From positions 124,001 through 188,000 of the forward strand of contig JAGMWG010000024.1 in assembly GCA_020744225.1 (NCBI GenBank): a stretch of 64,000 nt of DNA. Reading direction: 5' to 3'. The notes below the pieces were generated by a model. The model was not told the DNA's origin. It searched no databases and worked only from the letters and a program-made list of their open reading frames with translations. Below are positions 35,845 to 46,181 of the stretch, piece by piece; position 1 is the stretch's first letter; every line of letters begins with the position of its first letter. Source of the stretch: Paraphoma chrysanthemicola. Taxonomy: Eukaryota; Ascomycota; Dothideomycetes; Pleosporales; Phaeosphaeriaceae. Position numbers and translations under genes: made by a program.

Positions 35845-37154
35845 ATGAAGTACATTCTCATCGCCTCGCTTCTTACTTCGGCCGTCTACGCCGCGCCATA
35901 CGCCCAGGTCCAAGGCGGCGCGACGACTGGCCAGACCACGCAGCAACAGCAGCAGCAACAGCAGCAGCAACCTGCCCAACAGCAACAGCAGGGCACCCAG
36001 GGCGTGCAGAATGGCCAGGGCGTTCAGAACGGCCAAGCTCCCGCCGTCGGTCCCCAGACCGGCACTGGCGCCGGCATCGCCAACGGCCAGACGCCCACTG
36101 CAGCGGATCTCGCGACTGCCGTCGCCAACTGGATGGCCGATACATCCATGGTGTCCAACTTTTTGAACACGGGCGCAAGCATCCAGAACAATGTGCAGTT
36201 CAAGCAAGCCGCGACCGTTGCGTTCAACGCCGAGGTCGACGAGCTGAACCACAAGGCGATTATCGATGCGGCCAACGGCGCCGATCCCAATGTGATTGCG
36301 GCAAACAGCACGTTGGCGACGGGAGGCAGTTTCCAGGATGTCGTGGACAAGTTGCAGCAGATGAGCGTGCAGGGCCAGGCCGCCGCGGCCAACATTGATT
36401 TGATCAACCAAAATCGTTGTGTTAATGGTATGTTCTACCTATTTGGGAACATGGGGGTTGAGCAAGTGATACTGACTTGGTGGTAGTTTTGCCAAACATC
36501 GATGCCTACATGGCGTCTACGGGATCGAGCTCCCAGGCTGTGAGGCCCACGGTGTGCGATCAGACTGGTGTTGCTGGTGGTGTGCAGGGTAAGCATAACA
36601 CTTCTTGCTTGTGACGAACAACATCATTGACTCAATTGCACAGGTGCCGGTCCTACTCAGCCCAACCAGCCCGCAGGTAGCCCCGCCGCTGCGTTCGCGG
36701 CTGCTCAGGCCCTCGCTGCCGGTACTGGCAACGGTCTCGTTCAGAATGGTGCCACGCAACAGGCGGGCACTGCTCCCCAGGCTGTGGCTCCTCAGGGCCA
36801 GCAACAGGCTGGCGCCGCACCTGTTCAGGGCCAGACTCCCACCCAGCAACAAGGCACTGCCGGTATGTACTTCATATTTCACTATTACCATTCGCGTACT
36901 TACTCTTGATAGGCACCCAAGGCCAGCAGCTTCCCCAGCAGGCGCAGACCCCTCAGCAGGCTCAGACTCCTCAGCAAGCTCAGACTCCTCAGCAAGCTCA
37001 GACTCCCCAGCAAGCTCAGACCGGCCAGAATGTTCAGAACGCTCAGGGTGCTCAGGGTGCTCAGGGTCAGCAGCAAGCCGGTGGCCAGACTGCTCAGGGC
37101 GCTCAGGGCCAGCAGCAAGCCGGTGCGGGCGCGGCGGCCGCAGATGACCAGTAA
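35845..37154 (+). CDS. Gln-rich repetitive secreted protein, 4 exons
   Basis: Exons 35845-36427, 36487-36588, 36644-36862 and 36913-37154 join in frame to give 381 residues; all three introns (59, 55, 50 nt) are phase 1. Residues 1-16 are a signal peptide (ILIASLLTSAVYA). A Gln tract with CAG/CAA codons follows, then an ordered segment at about 90-200 (ADLATAVANWMADTSMVSNFLNTGASI, AFNAEVDELNHKAIIDAA, INQNRCVN and PTVCDQTG), which resembles a secreted-protein module seen in filamentous fungi, from memory only. The C-terminal half is Gln/Ala/Gly/Pro-rich and includes five PQQAQT repeats. The protein is probably extracellular or in the wall; its function is unknown. Phase-1 introns at Gly codons would permit exon skipping without frame loss. 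Confidence 0.8.
35941..35990 (+). repeat. CAG/CAA glutamine tract
   Basis: About 17 codons, nearly all CAG or CAA, encode two Gln runs divided by Pro-Ala. Mixed codons mean the tract is not a pure trinucleotide repeat. Confidence 0.9.
36933..37022 (+). repeat. 18-bp tandem repeat, 5 copies (PQQAQT)
   Basis: Five contiguous 18-nt units encode PQQAQT. Units differ at a few wobble positions only, so the repeat is protein-coding and probably selected at the residue level or recently expanded. Confidence 0.95.
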
Positions 37155-38005
37155 ACGGCTGGTAGGGGATATATGGGACGCTGGTTGATGTGCTGGTCAC
37201 AGTGTGGTAATGTCGGAGTATTGGAATGGGGCTGTGTATATATTCACACTCTTTTGTACATGACTGCGTGGAGCGGAGATGCTGAATGAAAAGTGCTAGC
37301 CTGGACTCTTCTCTCTGGGCCAATGATGCGATAGCTGTGAAATCAAGATGCGTTCATGTTGCCAACCCTGCACAGATCAAAGCTTGTCTGCCTTAGGTTT
37401 CGAAACCTCAGGCCCCAAGATCTGGTCTTTTTGTGGAGTACCCGGGATCGACGTGTTCCGATGTTTTGGTTCATGTTTCGGATGTGCTTCGTTCGTGTGA
37501 GGCTCTGTGCTGTGGAACCAAGTGTGAAACGGCGTGCCAGACATGGCTTGCTACATGCTGCGCGAGTAGGAAGCTACTATCGTTGTCACTGTTCATGCAC
37601 AGCAACAACTTATCAGGGTGGTCGATGTGACCTCGCTGGTAGTCTTGGTGGTGTCGGTGAGTCGGTGGTCTCGACTGAAACCCGATGACGCCAGCACGAG
37701 AGCCTCGCTAACAACGCGAAGTCGCGTGACGCGCTCAGTGCCAAGCATCAACGTCTGCTTGTGCTTGTGCATGTGCAAGAGAGCATTGGGCATAGGTTGT
37801 GCGATGGGTGAAAGTCAAATGATGAAGGCGGCGTCACGGTTGATAGTCGGACGCGATGCGCTGGCAGTCGGTGACGCCTCATCAGGTCAAGGTCGCCAAG
37901 TTTCATGGTGCATCGAGTCGCAGGGCTGACCGCAACTCACGAGCTACGTAGCCAGCAAGCTGAGTTCCTTCAACCCAAGGACCGGCTTGCTGCACGCACA
38001 TCGCA
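37155..38005. other. Intergenic, 0.85 kb
   Basis: Spacer between two plus-strand genes. Short ORFs (for example 37356-37688) are Cys- and Arg-rich by composition but have no recognisable pattern. Confidence 0.4.
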
Positions 38006-41000
38006 ATGGCCGAGGCGGAGCGCGCGGGTGGAGCGCCCAATGACATGGAGAAGGAATTGACCTGCTCGGTAAGTCGAGATCCAGCGCTGGTGGTGTTGCG
38101 GAGCGGAGGTGGGGGCGGTCAGAGAGACATGGCCGTCGTAGCACTGGTGAGATGGTTGTAGGCCGTAAAATGCACACATCGAGACTCGAGCTTTAGCCTA
38201 TACACACGGGTCGCTCCTTCCCCAGGTTCCCACGACTATGCTGTAGACTGGGGTGCGCCTGCTAACTCGGACAATCCCAGATCTGCACCGACCTGCTCTA
38301 CCAGCCGCTTACCCTCCTCGACTGCTTGCACACCTTCTGTGGCGCATGTCTGAAGGAGTGGTTCGCCTTCCAGGCCTCCACCGCCACCTCCATACACCCA
38401 TACACATGCCCTTCATGTCGCGCCTCAGTACGCACGACGCAGCCCAATGCATTCGTCACCACGCTACTGGACAACTACGTGAAGGCGAACCCCGCAAGAG
38501 GAAAGAGCGATGAGGAGAAGCAGGCAGATCGGGCCAAGTACAAGCCCGGAGACAATGTGATGCCGAAGCTGCGGCGAAGGGAGGAGCGCGACGAGGACGA
38601 AGAACGCATGCTGCAAGAAGTGCAGGCGCTGAGCTTGCGAGAGGTTGGCATATCCAGCAGCAGTAATAACACTTTAGAGCCACCGAGAGAACGTAGAAGG
38701 CGTGAGAGAAGCCGGGACGCTAGCAGAGATTCTCGAAGGAGTCGGGACGATAGGCGGTCACGGAGCAGACATTCACCAGCAAGGTCTCCGGCAAGAGTGA
38801 TCCTACCCCCACGCGCCATTGAGCACCAGTCCAGCCTGCGGTCCCTTCTCAGCTCGTCTGAGATCGACTCGGAGGATGTCGACGAGGACCTTGTGCGCCA
38901 GGTATTGGAAGAGCTGGTGTCAGAGGGTGTTGACTTGAGCCAGATTGGTCCTTCGCAAGAGGAAGAGATCACTGAGCGCATAGCTGAAGCTGTCAGGCGA
39001 CGGCAAGCAGAGAGGCAGGCGGAGCGACAGCGGGAGAGGAGGGAACGGCGGGAGCGTTTGGCGAGGGAGGGTTTGACCAGCTCATCTTCCTCGTCACTAC
39101 CCCAGCCGATGCGCAGCCCGCTCGTGCGAGAAGAAGAAGCTGCCCGTAGGAGAGCTCACAGCCGAGCAGAGAGCGGCACTACGACCCCTCAAGGCGCCTC
39201 TGGCCCGCCTATCTCAAGACCTGGTCTCATTGACGCTGCAAACCGAGGCGGCCGCAGTCAGCATGCGCGATCTTCAAGCCAGGGTAGCTCGAGGTCAGCT
39301 CGTCGAGCCGAAAGACCCACTGCCCTATCTGTCTCAGCCAGGCAAGGCACCAGTGACTCTGGCCGGCCATCGGCGTCGGATGTAGCACCGGCGCCACAGC
39401 GTCGCCAGTCTGATCAAGGGCAGCGCTCTGCAGTCGAGGCCCGACAGCAGTTTCGGAATAGCTTGCAGACAACCATTTCTCCAAGTACAGCCTCACCGCG
39501 AGGCCTGGGTCTTAACATCAGCGACAGTCCGACCAGCTCTCTTGCCATAGTGGGCACCCCTGGCCACTCGCCACCCACGTCGACTCCTGCAATTACGCCT
39601 TTTCAGCCGCCGGGCTCGCGGCGCACAACAGATCCCCCAGCTGCCCGGCAACGACGATCATCAAATCATGGGACTCCTCCCAGCGGCTCAGTGCCTACAT
39701 TTCCGAGGTCCACAACGGACCCAGCAACGAACGATATTCCATCATGGCAGCCGTTGGCGATCCCGCCGGTAGCGCCTACGCTCTATCCTGAGCCTCAAAT
39801 TGCTTGCAAGCACTGTGGCAAAGACCACATCGAGCATGAGCTACATTATCACTGCTCACGTTGCGATGAAGGAAAGTACGACATATGCCATCGATGCTAT
39901 CGTGCGGGCAAGGGGTGCAAGCACTGGTTTGGCTTCGGCTGGACAGCGTGGGCCAAGTACGAGCGGAATCGCCCAGAAGACGGGTATTCGACGGATTATG
40001 AGCAACCTCACATTCTTACTGGCCATCGATATCGAATACCAACGTCGCCCTTGACAGAGTCGCGGTCACCACCGCACATACTCATGAGCGAAGATGATCC
40101 CAAGGACAGGCTTGAAGAAGGCGTCTTCTGCGACTCATGCAAGGCGTACGCCAACGCTTGCTACTGGAAGTGCGACTATTGCAACGAAGGCGACTGGGGC
40201 TTCTGCAATGACTGTGTGAACCAGGGAAAGCATTGCACGCATCCGCTTCTCCCGGTCGCTCACGAGGCCAGGAAGGCGGGAACAGCAAACAGGAGCGCCA
40301 ACACAACGGCACCGTCCACGCCGCGGCTCGATGCAGGCCTCGCGCCACCGGAGGTCGATTCCACCGCTACGACGCCTCCTCTAACGCCCAAGTCAGCAGC
40401 ATTTAGTCACGGCCCGGACTATGTGTCCATGGCAAATCTAATCTTCCGACCATTGAACTTCACAACACTCTGCAATATCTGTAGGAATTCCATCCCACCC
40501 ATCAATACCCGTTATCACTGTCTCAAATGCAATGCTGGCGACTACGACATTTGCATGGCATGCTACCACAAGCTCAACGTTTCGGGCCGTATCAACAAGG
40601 AGGACGGTATAAATGGCTGGCGCAGGTGTTTTCGTGGCCATAGGATGGTAATCGTAGGGTTCGAGGATCGCGATGGCGGACAACGAAGGATCGTTGTACG
40701 AGATCTCGTAGGTGGCTACACTCTGAAAGAGGATGATCCGGATTCCGGAACTCGATCGCCCACGACAGGCGTTCCAATGCGCGAGTGGAAGTGGCGCGAC
40801 TACAATGGCAACGTGCACAATTATCGCGCCCCAACTACTGCCGCAGTCCCAGCGCAGAGACTTCCACCCGACGGCGGTATAGGGTTGCATTTACGAGCCC
40901 GATGGAACTATCTCCCAGAAGATGGTGTCAAAGACGAGCTTTCCTTTCCAAGGCATGGGGAGATCAGAGAAGCAACGAAGATCAATGAAGATTGGTACTG

Positions 41001-41058
41001 GGGCGTGTATTGTGGGACGACAGGGTTGCTACCGGCAAGTTTTGTTGCATCGGTCTAG
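38006..41058 (+). CDS. RING finger - three ZZ zinc fingers - SH3 protein, probable E3 ubiquitin ligase, 2 exons
   Basis: Exon 1 (38006-38068) and exon 2 (38281-41058) join over a 212-nt intron to give 946 residues; the splice falls inside the RING. The C3HC4 RING has C20, C23, C36, H38, C41, C44, C64 and C67. A long Arg/Ser/Glu-rich disordered region covers about 75-520. Three ZZ-type fingers follow, at about 528-575 (CKHCGKDH, CSRCDEGKYDICHRCY), 636-678 (CDSCKAYA, CDYCNEGDWGFCNDC) and 752-800 (CNICRNS, CLKCNAGDYDICMACY). An SH3-like domain ends the protein (about 892-946: LRARWNYLPEDGVKDELSF, DWYWGVYCGTTGLLPASFV). ZZ fingers bind short peptides or N-terminal residues and SH3 binds Pro-rich ligands, so this looks like an E3 ligase with several substrate-reading modules. 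Substrate unknown. Confidence 0.9.
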
Positions 41059-41419
41059 GATCGCAGCGGACAGTATTGCAAGCTCAGGTGTGTACACTCG
41101 GACAAGAGTGGGCCTGCTAGACCAAATCTGATATCGGTGCAGCACGCACACCAAACGAAGCTGCCGCGGTCCAGGTGAAAGGCAGTGACGCGTCGCTAGT
41201 GGTTGTGTACCTTCCCCTCTACTACGATACCAACACTTGTCCATTCAATCATCTGCACTGTATCATCGTGCGCCTACTTGAGACGCCCTTCTCATTGACT
41301 CCAGTCTATATTCCTGGTATTCTAAAGGTATTACAAACTATTCCGCATCAATATCTCTTGTTGGCCGGGTCCATCCTTAAGCGATATTTTCTTCTGGCAC
41401 ACACATTGTACACCATACC
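41059..41419. other. Intergenic, 0.36 kb
   Basis: Spacer between two plus-strand genes; no supported ORF. Confidence 0.4.
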
Positions 41420-43852
41420 ATGCAGAACAAGCAACGTCTCGACGCCCTACAATCCCGCTTGCGGGCCGATGGTCACGCCGTGACCTTGCAACGGATACCG
41501 CCTGGGCTCTTCATCGAACGCAATGGCAATGTTCTTCTCGACTATCAAACGCTCTGTCGAGCTGATATCGGCTACAGTGCTGTCTATGCATTCTTGCACC
41601 ACGGCAGCTTGCGTTTCAGCGTCAAGACAGTCGATGGCTTGCAAAAGCTCATGGCTACAGTCGCGTGTTTGGAGGGCGCATATCTTGTTCCGCCCTTTTC
41701 GCATGTGCCGCTCGAACTTCTTACGCAACACGCATGCCAGTATGAAGTTATGGCCATGTTGGAGTACTATCTATTGATCTGGGCGACAAAGAGCGGGTAT
41801 CCTAGCTGGGTACGCGCCCCAGTATATGAGGACCTTGAGGGCATGTTCCGCATCTTGCAGAGAACTTATGTCTATGCGGACGACGATATGAGGCAGGAGA
41901 TGAATGAAGAACAGAACGACACATACGGAGTGGCCAGTGTTGCCAGCTACGTACGCGATACCGTTGATCACAGTTCATTCCAGCAATCTGTGTCTGAGCA
42001 AAACAGAGAGATGTTCTCAGAAGAGACTGAAATATCACGAGAGGTTTCTCGGACCACCGGCGACGATTATGCGACACTTGAGCGAGGCACAGCAGTCGAA
42101 TATCTTAGTGCTGAGCTTAAGAGCATTGAGTCGATCGTGCCTGATAATCTTCACGCCCATGAGAGCATTTATTCCGGTGCTAACTCGGACGGGACTCGCG
42201 AAAACACCTTGACGAGGTCAAATCACTCTGAGACGCTTGAGCTGCTTCGCAAAGAACATGGCCCTCTCCTTGGTCATCTACCCAGCATTGACACCATGGA
42301 GTGGGAACCAACCCATGAGGATTCAAGTTACATACCGCTGACTTTCTGCATCGGAAACTTCCGACCTCGCTCTGAACTGAAGGGTCGTACTGCTTGGGCA
42401 TTTTTCCAAAAGATGTCGAGAAATCCGTCCAAATCGCCATCCATGGAATTATTTACACGGCGGCATACCGACCGCGACTGGGCCGATAACAGCGCAAGCC
42501 GAAACTTGAGACTCTGGTTCAAGGATCTCGAGTTCGGCGTTGAGTACAAGATGTGTACACGTCCGGAAGATGTCATCGCTCTCACGACGTACTTTTATTT
42601 GCTAGCACAGGAACGTCCAGAAGTGTACGGGGAGTTTGCACATGCTTTCTTATACACAAAAGAGTTCTCGAAGATAATCGCTGCGCTGGCGAAGAGACAT
42701 CGCGTCGAAGAGGGTAGGGGCGACACCTCAATAAGTTCCGTGAGACTGGCAGACGATGTCAAGTCGAATTCGAAGTTGGATCAGGATATGATTGATGCCA
42801 TTTCCGTGGAGTCTGAGCAGGACGATGAGGTCTTAGCTTCACTCCCAACCCGCAAAACACAAAAACAGTACCGCAAACGGCCGATCGTGCAAACAAGTCC
42901 CGAGAGAGAAGCACACGAGAACGCTCTCCAATTGATTCCCGATGTAGACATCCCGGACTTCGATGCTACAGAATCTGACCGAGATAACGAGATTCCATGT
43001 CCAGTACCAGCCCTCAAAACACAGACACGGATCCGCACTCGACCGATCGTGCGGTCCAGTGGTCCGGCGAGTCCGAATGCCAGAGATTATGACAAGAGGC
43101 TATCTTCCCCGGAAAGGACGGCTTCATGGCGACCGAAATCAACCCTAGCTGAGGATTCTGGACCAGACGATTCAACGGACTCTCGACTCACAGCACACGA
43201 TAGCTCACAGGGTTCGATGCTTCCCCTCGGGGTAAACGGACAGCGACGCCGCAAGGTACTATACTCGACATCTCCATCAGAAAGCGATGATGGCACAGAC
43301 ACTACGGTACAGCCAACAGACCTAAGTTCGGCGGCGTCCAACAATAGTGCCTCACCTGATCACAGCCAGGCACGAGCGATGCTAGGCAAGGACATTATTG
43401 ATGAGGACAACGACCCGAGCTCTGATGACAACGACGGTACTCTGGTCCTTCGAACCACAGCGAAGACAAAGCCTGATACCACCGAGCCAACCGTCAACTC
43501 CGTAAAGTACGAGATGCAGTACAAAGCGTTGGCAGCCGAGGCAACGAACGTCGACGAAGTGTGGAAGTATCAACAGAAAGTTCTCGAAAAGGCCAAAGTC
43601 CATAAACAAGAGACGGAAGAAGAAATGACCGGTATCAGATACGTCAGGTCCAAGAATGGCACGCTCTGGGAACGGCCCGCGACTGAGACTGGGAAGTTAC
43701 GCTATCGTAATGAGCGGCTGAGGTTGATGAGGCTGGATGAACAGATCAGAGTAGCGCAGACGAGTATCGAGGTGTTTGAGGAGACGAGACGAGTGAATGA
43801 GGAGAGAATGGAGAAATTGATGCGCTACGCAGTGTCAGAAAAAGATGCATAA
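41420..43852 (+). CDS. Uncharacterised protein, 810 residues, C-terminal coiled coil
   Basis: Single exon. I recognise no family. Residues 1-160 look like a folded domain (MQNKQRLDALQSRLR, then LLDYQTLCRADIGYSAVYAFL and CLEGAYLVPPF). A second ordered part lies at about 290-435 (SYIPLTFCIGNFRPRSEL, AWAFFQKMSR, LRLWFKDLEFGVEYKM, TYFYLLAQERPEVYGEF). Between about 440 and 690 the protein is acidic and Ser/Asp/Thr-rich, with a loosely repeated unit LPTRKTQKQYRKRPIVQ / LKTQTRIRTRPIV. The last 100 residues are a charged coiled coil. There is no signal peptide or membrane helix, and basic KRPIV-type patches suggest a nuclear protein; that is inference. Confidence 0.75.
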   Translation: MQNKQRLDALQSRLRADGHAVTLQRIPPGLFIERNGNVLLDYQTLCRADIGYSAVYAFLHHGSLRFSVKTVDGLQKLMATVACLEGAYLVPPFSHVPLELLTQHACQYEVMAMLEYYLLIWATKSGYPSWVRAPVYEDLEGMFRILQRTYVYADDDMRQEMNEEQNDTYGVASVASYVRDTVDHSSFQQSVSEQNREMFSEETEISREVSRTTGDDYATLERGTAVEYLSAELKSIESIVPDNLHAHESIYSGANSDGTRENTLTRSNHSETLELLRKEHGPLLGHLPSIDTMEWEPTHEDSSYIPLTFCIGNFRPRSELKGRTAWAFFQKMSRNPSKSPSMELFTRRHTDRDWADNSASRNLRLWFKDLEFGVEYKMCTRPEDVIALTTYFYLLAQERPEVYGEFAHAFLYTKEFSKIIAALAKRHRVEEGRGDTSISSVRLADDVKSNSKLDQDMIDAISVESEQDDEVLASLPTRKTQKQYRKRPIVQTSPEREAHENALQLIPDVDIPDFDATESDRDNEIPCPVPALKTQTRIRTRPIVRSSGPASPNARDYDKRLSSPERTASWRPKSTLAEDSGPDDSTDSRLTAHDSSQGSMLPLGVNGQRRRKVLYSTSPSESDDGTDTTVQPTDLSSAASNNSASPDHSQARAMLGKDIIDEDNDPSSDDNDGTLVLRTTAKTKPDTTEPTVNSVKYEMQYKALAAEATNVDEVWKYQQKVLEKAKVHKQETEEEMTGIRYVRSKNGTLWERPATETGKLRYRNERLRLMRLDEQIRVAQTSIEVFEETRRVNEERMEKLMRYAVSEKDA

Positions 43853-44264
43853 CAATTGCAAGATTCGGAGAGGTTGTCAATAGAATTGGATGCTCTGGCA
43901 CCGTGCACGTTGAAAGGGCCTTTTGTTTCCTCGAGAGCCTTTAGCATGTCATGCTTGATGCAGGTTCCGAATATGCAAAATCACACCACCCAACACATAC
44001 CAAGCAATGTCCGTCCCTACACGAGTACATGGAAATTCCCACGACCCACCCAATCATCTCTGCAAAATATCCAAACAGCCTCGATGTGGGGCATAAAACA
44101 TACCGAATGCATCATATTACCCGACCCCACATGTCATCCTACCACCGTGGCTGCAGCCACCATTACACGCACCATGTCCCTCAAAAAGCCTCTCCCTCGC
44201 CCTAAACTCTAACCTTAACACAGTCCCATTCCAATCGGTCCTTCTCGCTCACTACGAAACCACA
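43853..44264. other. Intergenic, 0.4 kb
   Basis: Spacer between two plus-strand genes; C/A-rich before the downstream start (ACCACAATG). No supported ORF. Confidence 0.4.
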
Positions 44265-45554
44265 ATGACCACCAACAACCCCATCCCACGCCTCCCACCC
44301 TCAGGTATCACCGTGCTCATCGTGGGCGCCGGATTCGCCGGCCTCAGTCTTGCAATCGAATGCGACCGCAAAGGCCATACACCCATCATCCTCGAGAAAT
44401 CCTCTTCCGTCGACGAAATCACGCGTTTCGGTGACATTATTTCATTCGACCCCAATGGCGCGCGCCACTTTGCGCGCTGGCCGGGCGTCCTACCTGCCAT
44501 GCAAGCCGTGGCGCGGCAAACGACGTGGCTGGATTTGTACAGCTGGAAAGGCGAGTTTGTCACGCGGCAGAGTTTTGTAGACGAGGCAGGATGGGGACCG
44601 AGAGTGAATGGTCATCGTGGGGAATTGTATGAGATTATCTACAAACATGTGTGTGAGCGGGGGATTGAGGTTCGGTGGGGTGCACGAGTGACGGATTATT
44701 TTGAAGATGCGGAGAAAGCGGGTGTGGTTGTGAATGGGGAGGAAATGGTTGCTGATGTTGTTGTTGCGGCGGAGGGGGTGAGGAGTCGGGGGAGGATGAT
44801 TGTGCTTGGGTTTGACGATAAGCCGAAGAGTAGTGGGTATGCGGTGTACAGGAGCTGGTTTTCGGGAGATGCAATCAAGGATAATCCGGTCATTGGACAT
44901 TTAGTCAAGGAAGATTCGCATAGTGGGTTTATCGGGCCGGATTTGCATTTCCTGGTTTCAAGTCTGAAGGGCGGCAAAGAGTTTAATTGGGTGTTTACAC
45001 ACGTGGATGATGGCAATATCCAAGAGAGCTGGCAGTTCCCTGGCCGTGTGGAGGATTGTCTCAAATATGTCGAAGGTTGGGCCGAGATTGTGCAAGAGAT
45101 CGTGCGGTCGACGCCAAAGGGAGCGAGACTCATTGATCATAAGTTGGTGTTTAGGGATCCGTTACCGACATTTATTTCGCCCGAGAGGAGGATTGCCTTG
45201 ATTGGAGATGCGGCACATCCATTCCTGCCTACGTCGATACAAGGAGCGAGCCAGTCGATTGAGGATGGGGTGGTGTTGGCGTCTTGTTTGGAGTTGGCAG
45301 GGAAGAAGAATGTCACGCTTGCGATCCAGACGTACGAGAAGATTCGGTATGAGAGAGTACACAAGGCTCAGGCAACGGGTGTTAAGACGAGAGAGAAGTG
45401 GCACAAGGCCAATTGGGATGAGATTGCAAAGACGCCGGAAGCCATTCACCTGACAAGAGAGGCATGGTTGTTGAATTTCGATGCGGAGAAGGATTGCTAC
45501 GACAGGTTTGACAAAGTTACGAAAGAGATACAAGGCGATCGAGCTCGTTTATAG
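44265..45554 (+). CDS. FAD-dependent monooxygenase (salicylate hydroxylase-like fold)
   Basis: Single exon, 429 residues. The Rossmann motif GAGFAG lies at 21-26 after VLIV, with the acidic end of strand 2 at LEKSSS. The middle motif is VADVVVAAEGVRSRGR (an EG variant of the usual DG). The second FAD motif RIALIGDAAHPFLPTSIQGASQSIEDG is at about 310-337. This is the class A flavoprotein hydroxylase plan (FAD_binding_3), which hydroxylates aromatic or polyketide-like substrates using NAD(P)H and oxygen. There is no membrane anchor at the C-terminus. The substrate cannot be told; such enzymes occur both in aromatic catabolism and in secondary metabolism. A secreted esterase follows on the same strand. 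Confidence 0.9.
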   Translation: MTTNNPIPRLPPSGITVLIVGAGFAGLSLAIECDRKGHTPIILEKSSSVDEITRFGDIISFDPNGARHFARWPGVLPAMQAVARQTTWLDLYSWKGEFVTRQSFVDEAGWGPRVNGHRGELYEIIYKHVCERGIEVRWGARVTDYFEDAEKAGVVVNGEEMVADVVVAAEGVRSRGRMIVLGFDDKPKSSGYAVYRSWFSGDAIKDNPVIGHLVKEDSHSGFIGPDLHFLVSSLKGGKEFNWVFTHVDDGNIQESWQFPGRVEDCLKYVEGWAEIVQEIVRSTPKGARLIDHKLVFRDPLPTFISPERRIALIGDAAHPFLPTSIQGASQSIEDGVVLASCLELAGKKNVTLAIQTYEKIRYERVHKAQATGVKTREKWHKANWDEIAKTPEAIHLTREAWLLNFDAEKDCYDRFDKVTKEIQGDRARL

Positions 45555-46181
45555 AAGAAAGGAGCGTTTTAGTGCGAGGCAGTAGCCCGGAACATCAGCC
45601 ATACAGTGTTCTCAACGTTTACGTATCTGTTCAACTCCAAGAGTCGTTCTCAATGAGAGCCACACCCAAAGCAAGCAACATCCTCTGTCCTGTCACTTCC
45701 CCTCTTTCTGCATCCGTCTGCTGTGCAAGATGCAAAGCACGAGCCATCGCACGTAAGGACCAAATGATCCCTTACATCAATTTCTGATTGGTCGCTCTCC
45801 GCATATCGTGACCCGTCTTACATGTCAACTTCCTCGACAGAGTAACTTGATTTATGGCTAAGTTGTGCACCATCGCGAGATCGGCAGGCCGTCAGGCTAG
45901 TCTTGACGATCCATGTGAGCTAATCGCGCCTTTTCATTCCCGCGAGAATTTCCGGGTCGTTGCGGTCCTCGGAGTCTATGCACCTGCCTGTTAGGGCGAA
46001 CATCACTCCACGTGACGATGATGTCGCTAGGGTTGCAGGCGCGTACACCTTAAGTAAGGATATTATTGGACGTGGGTCCATTCATAGAGTTTCTCAAAAA
46101 GCTTTCCCTAGCGCACACTATTTCTTCTTTCACTCTCAACTTACTCGCACAAGTTTCAATCTTGAGATTTCTCGGTGGAGC
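45555..46181. other. Intergenic, 0.6 kb
   Basis: Spacer between two plus-strand genes. The frame of the next gene is open upstream from 45960 but those residues do not look like a protein start. Confidence 0.4.

Noticed and set aside
35821..36411. Minus-strand ORF of 196 codons with a poly-Leu run
   Set aside because: The poly-Leu run is the reverse complement of the CAG/CAA tract; shadow of the secreted-protein gene.
36517..37323. Minus-strand ORF of 268 codons with Ser/Glu repeats
   Set aside because: It is the antisense shadow of the Gln/Ala repeats of the secreted protein; its repeats mirror PQQAQT units and it has no domain.
44490..45133. Minus-strand ORFs opposite the FAD monooxygenase
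   Set aside because: Shadows of a well-supported gene; Pro/His/Thr-rich composition follows from the sense codons.
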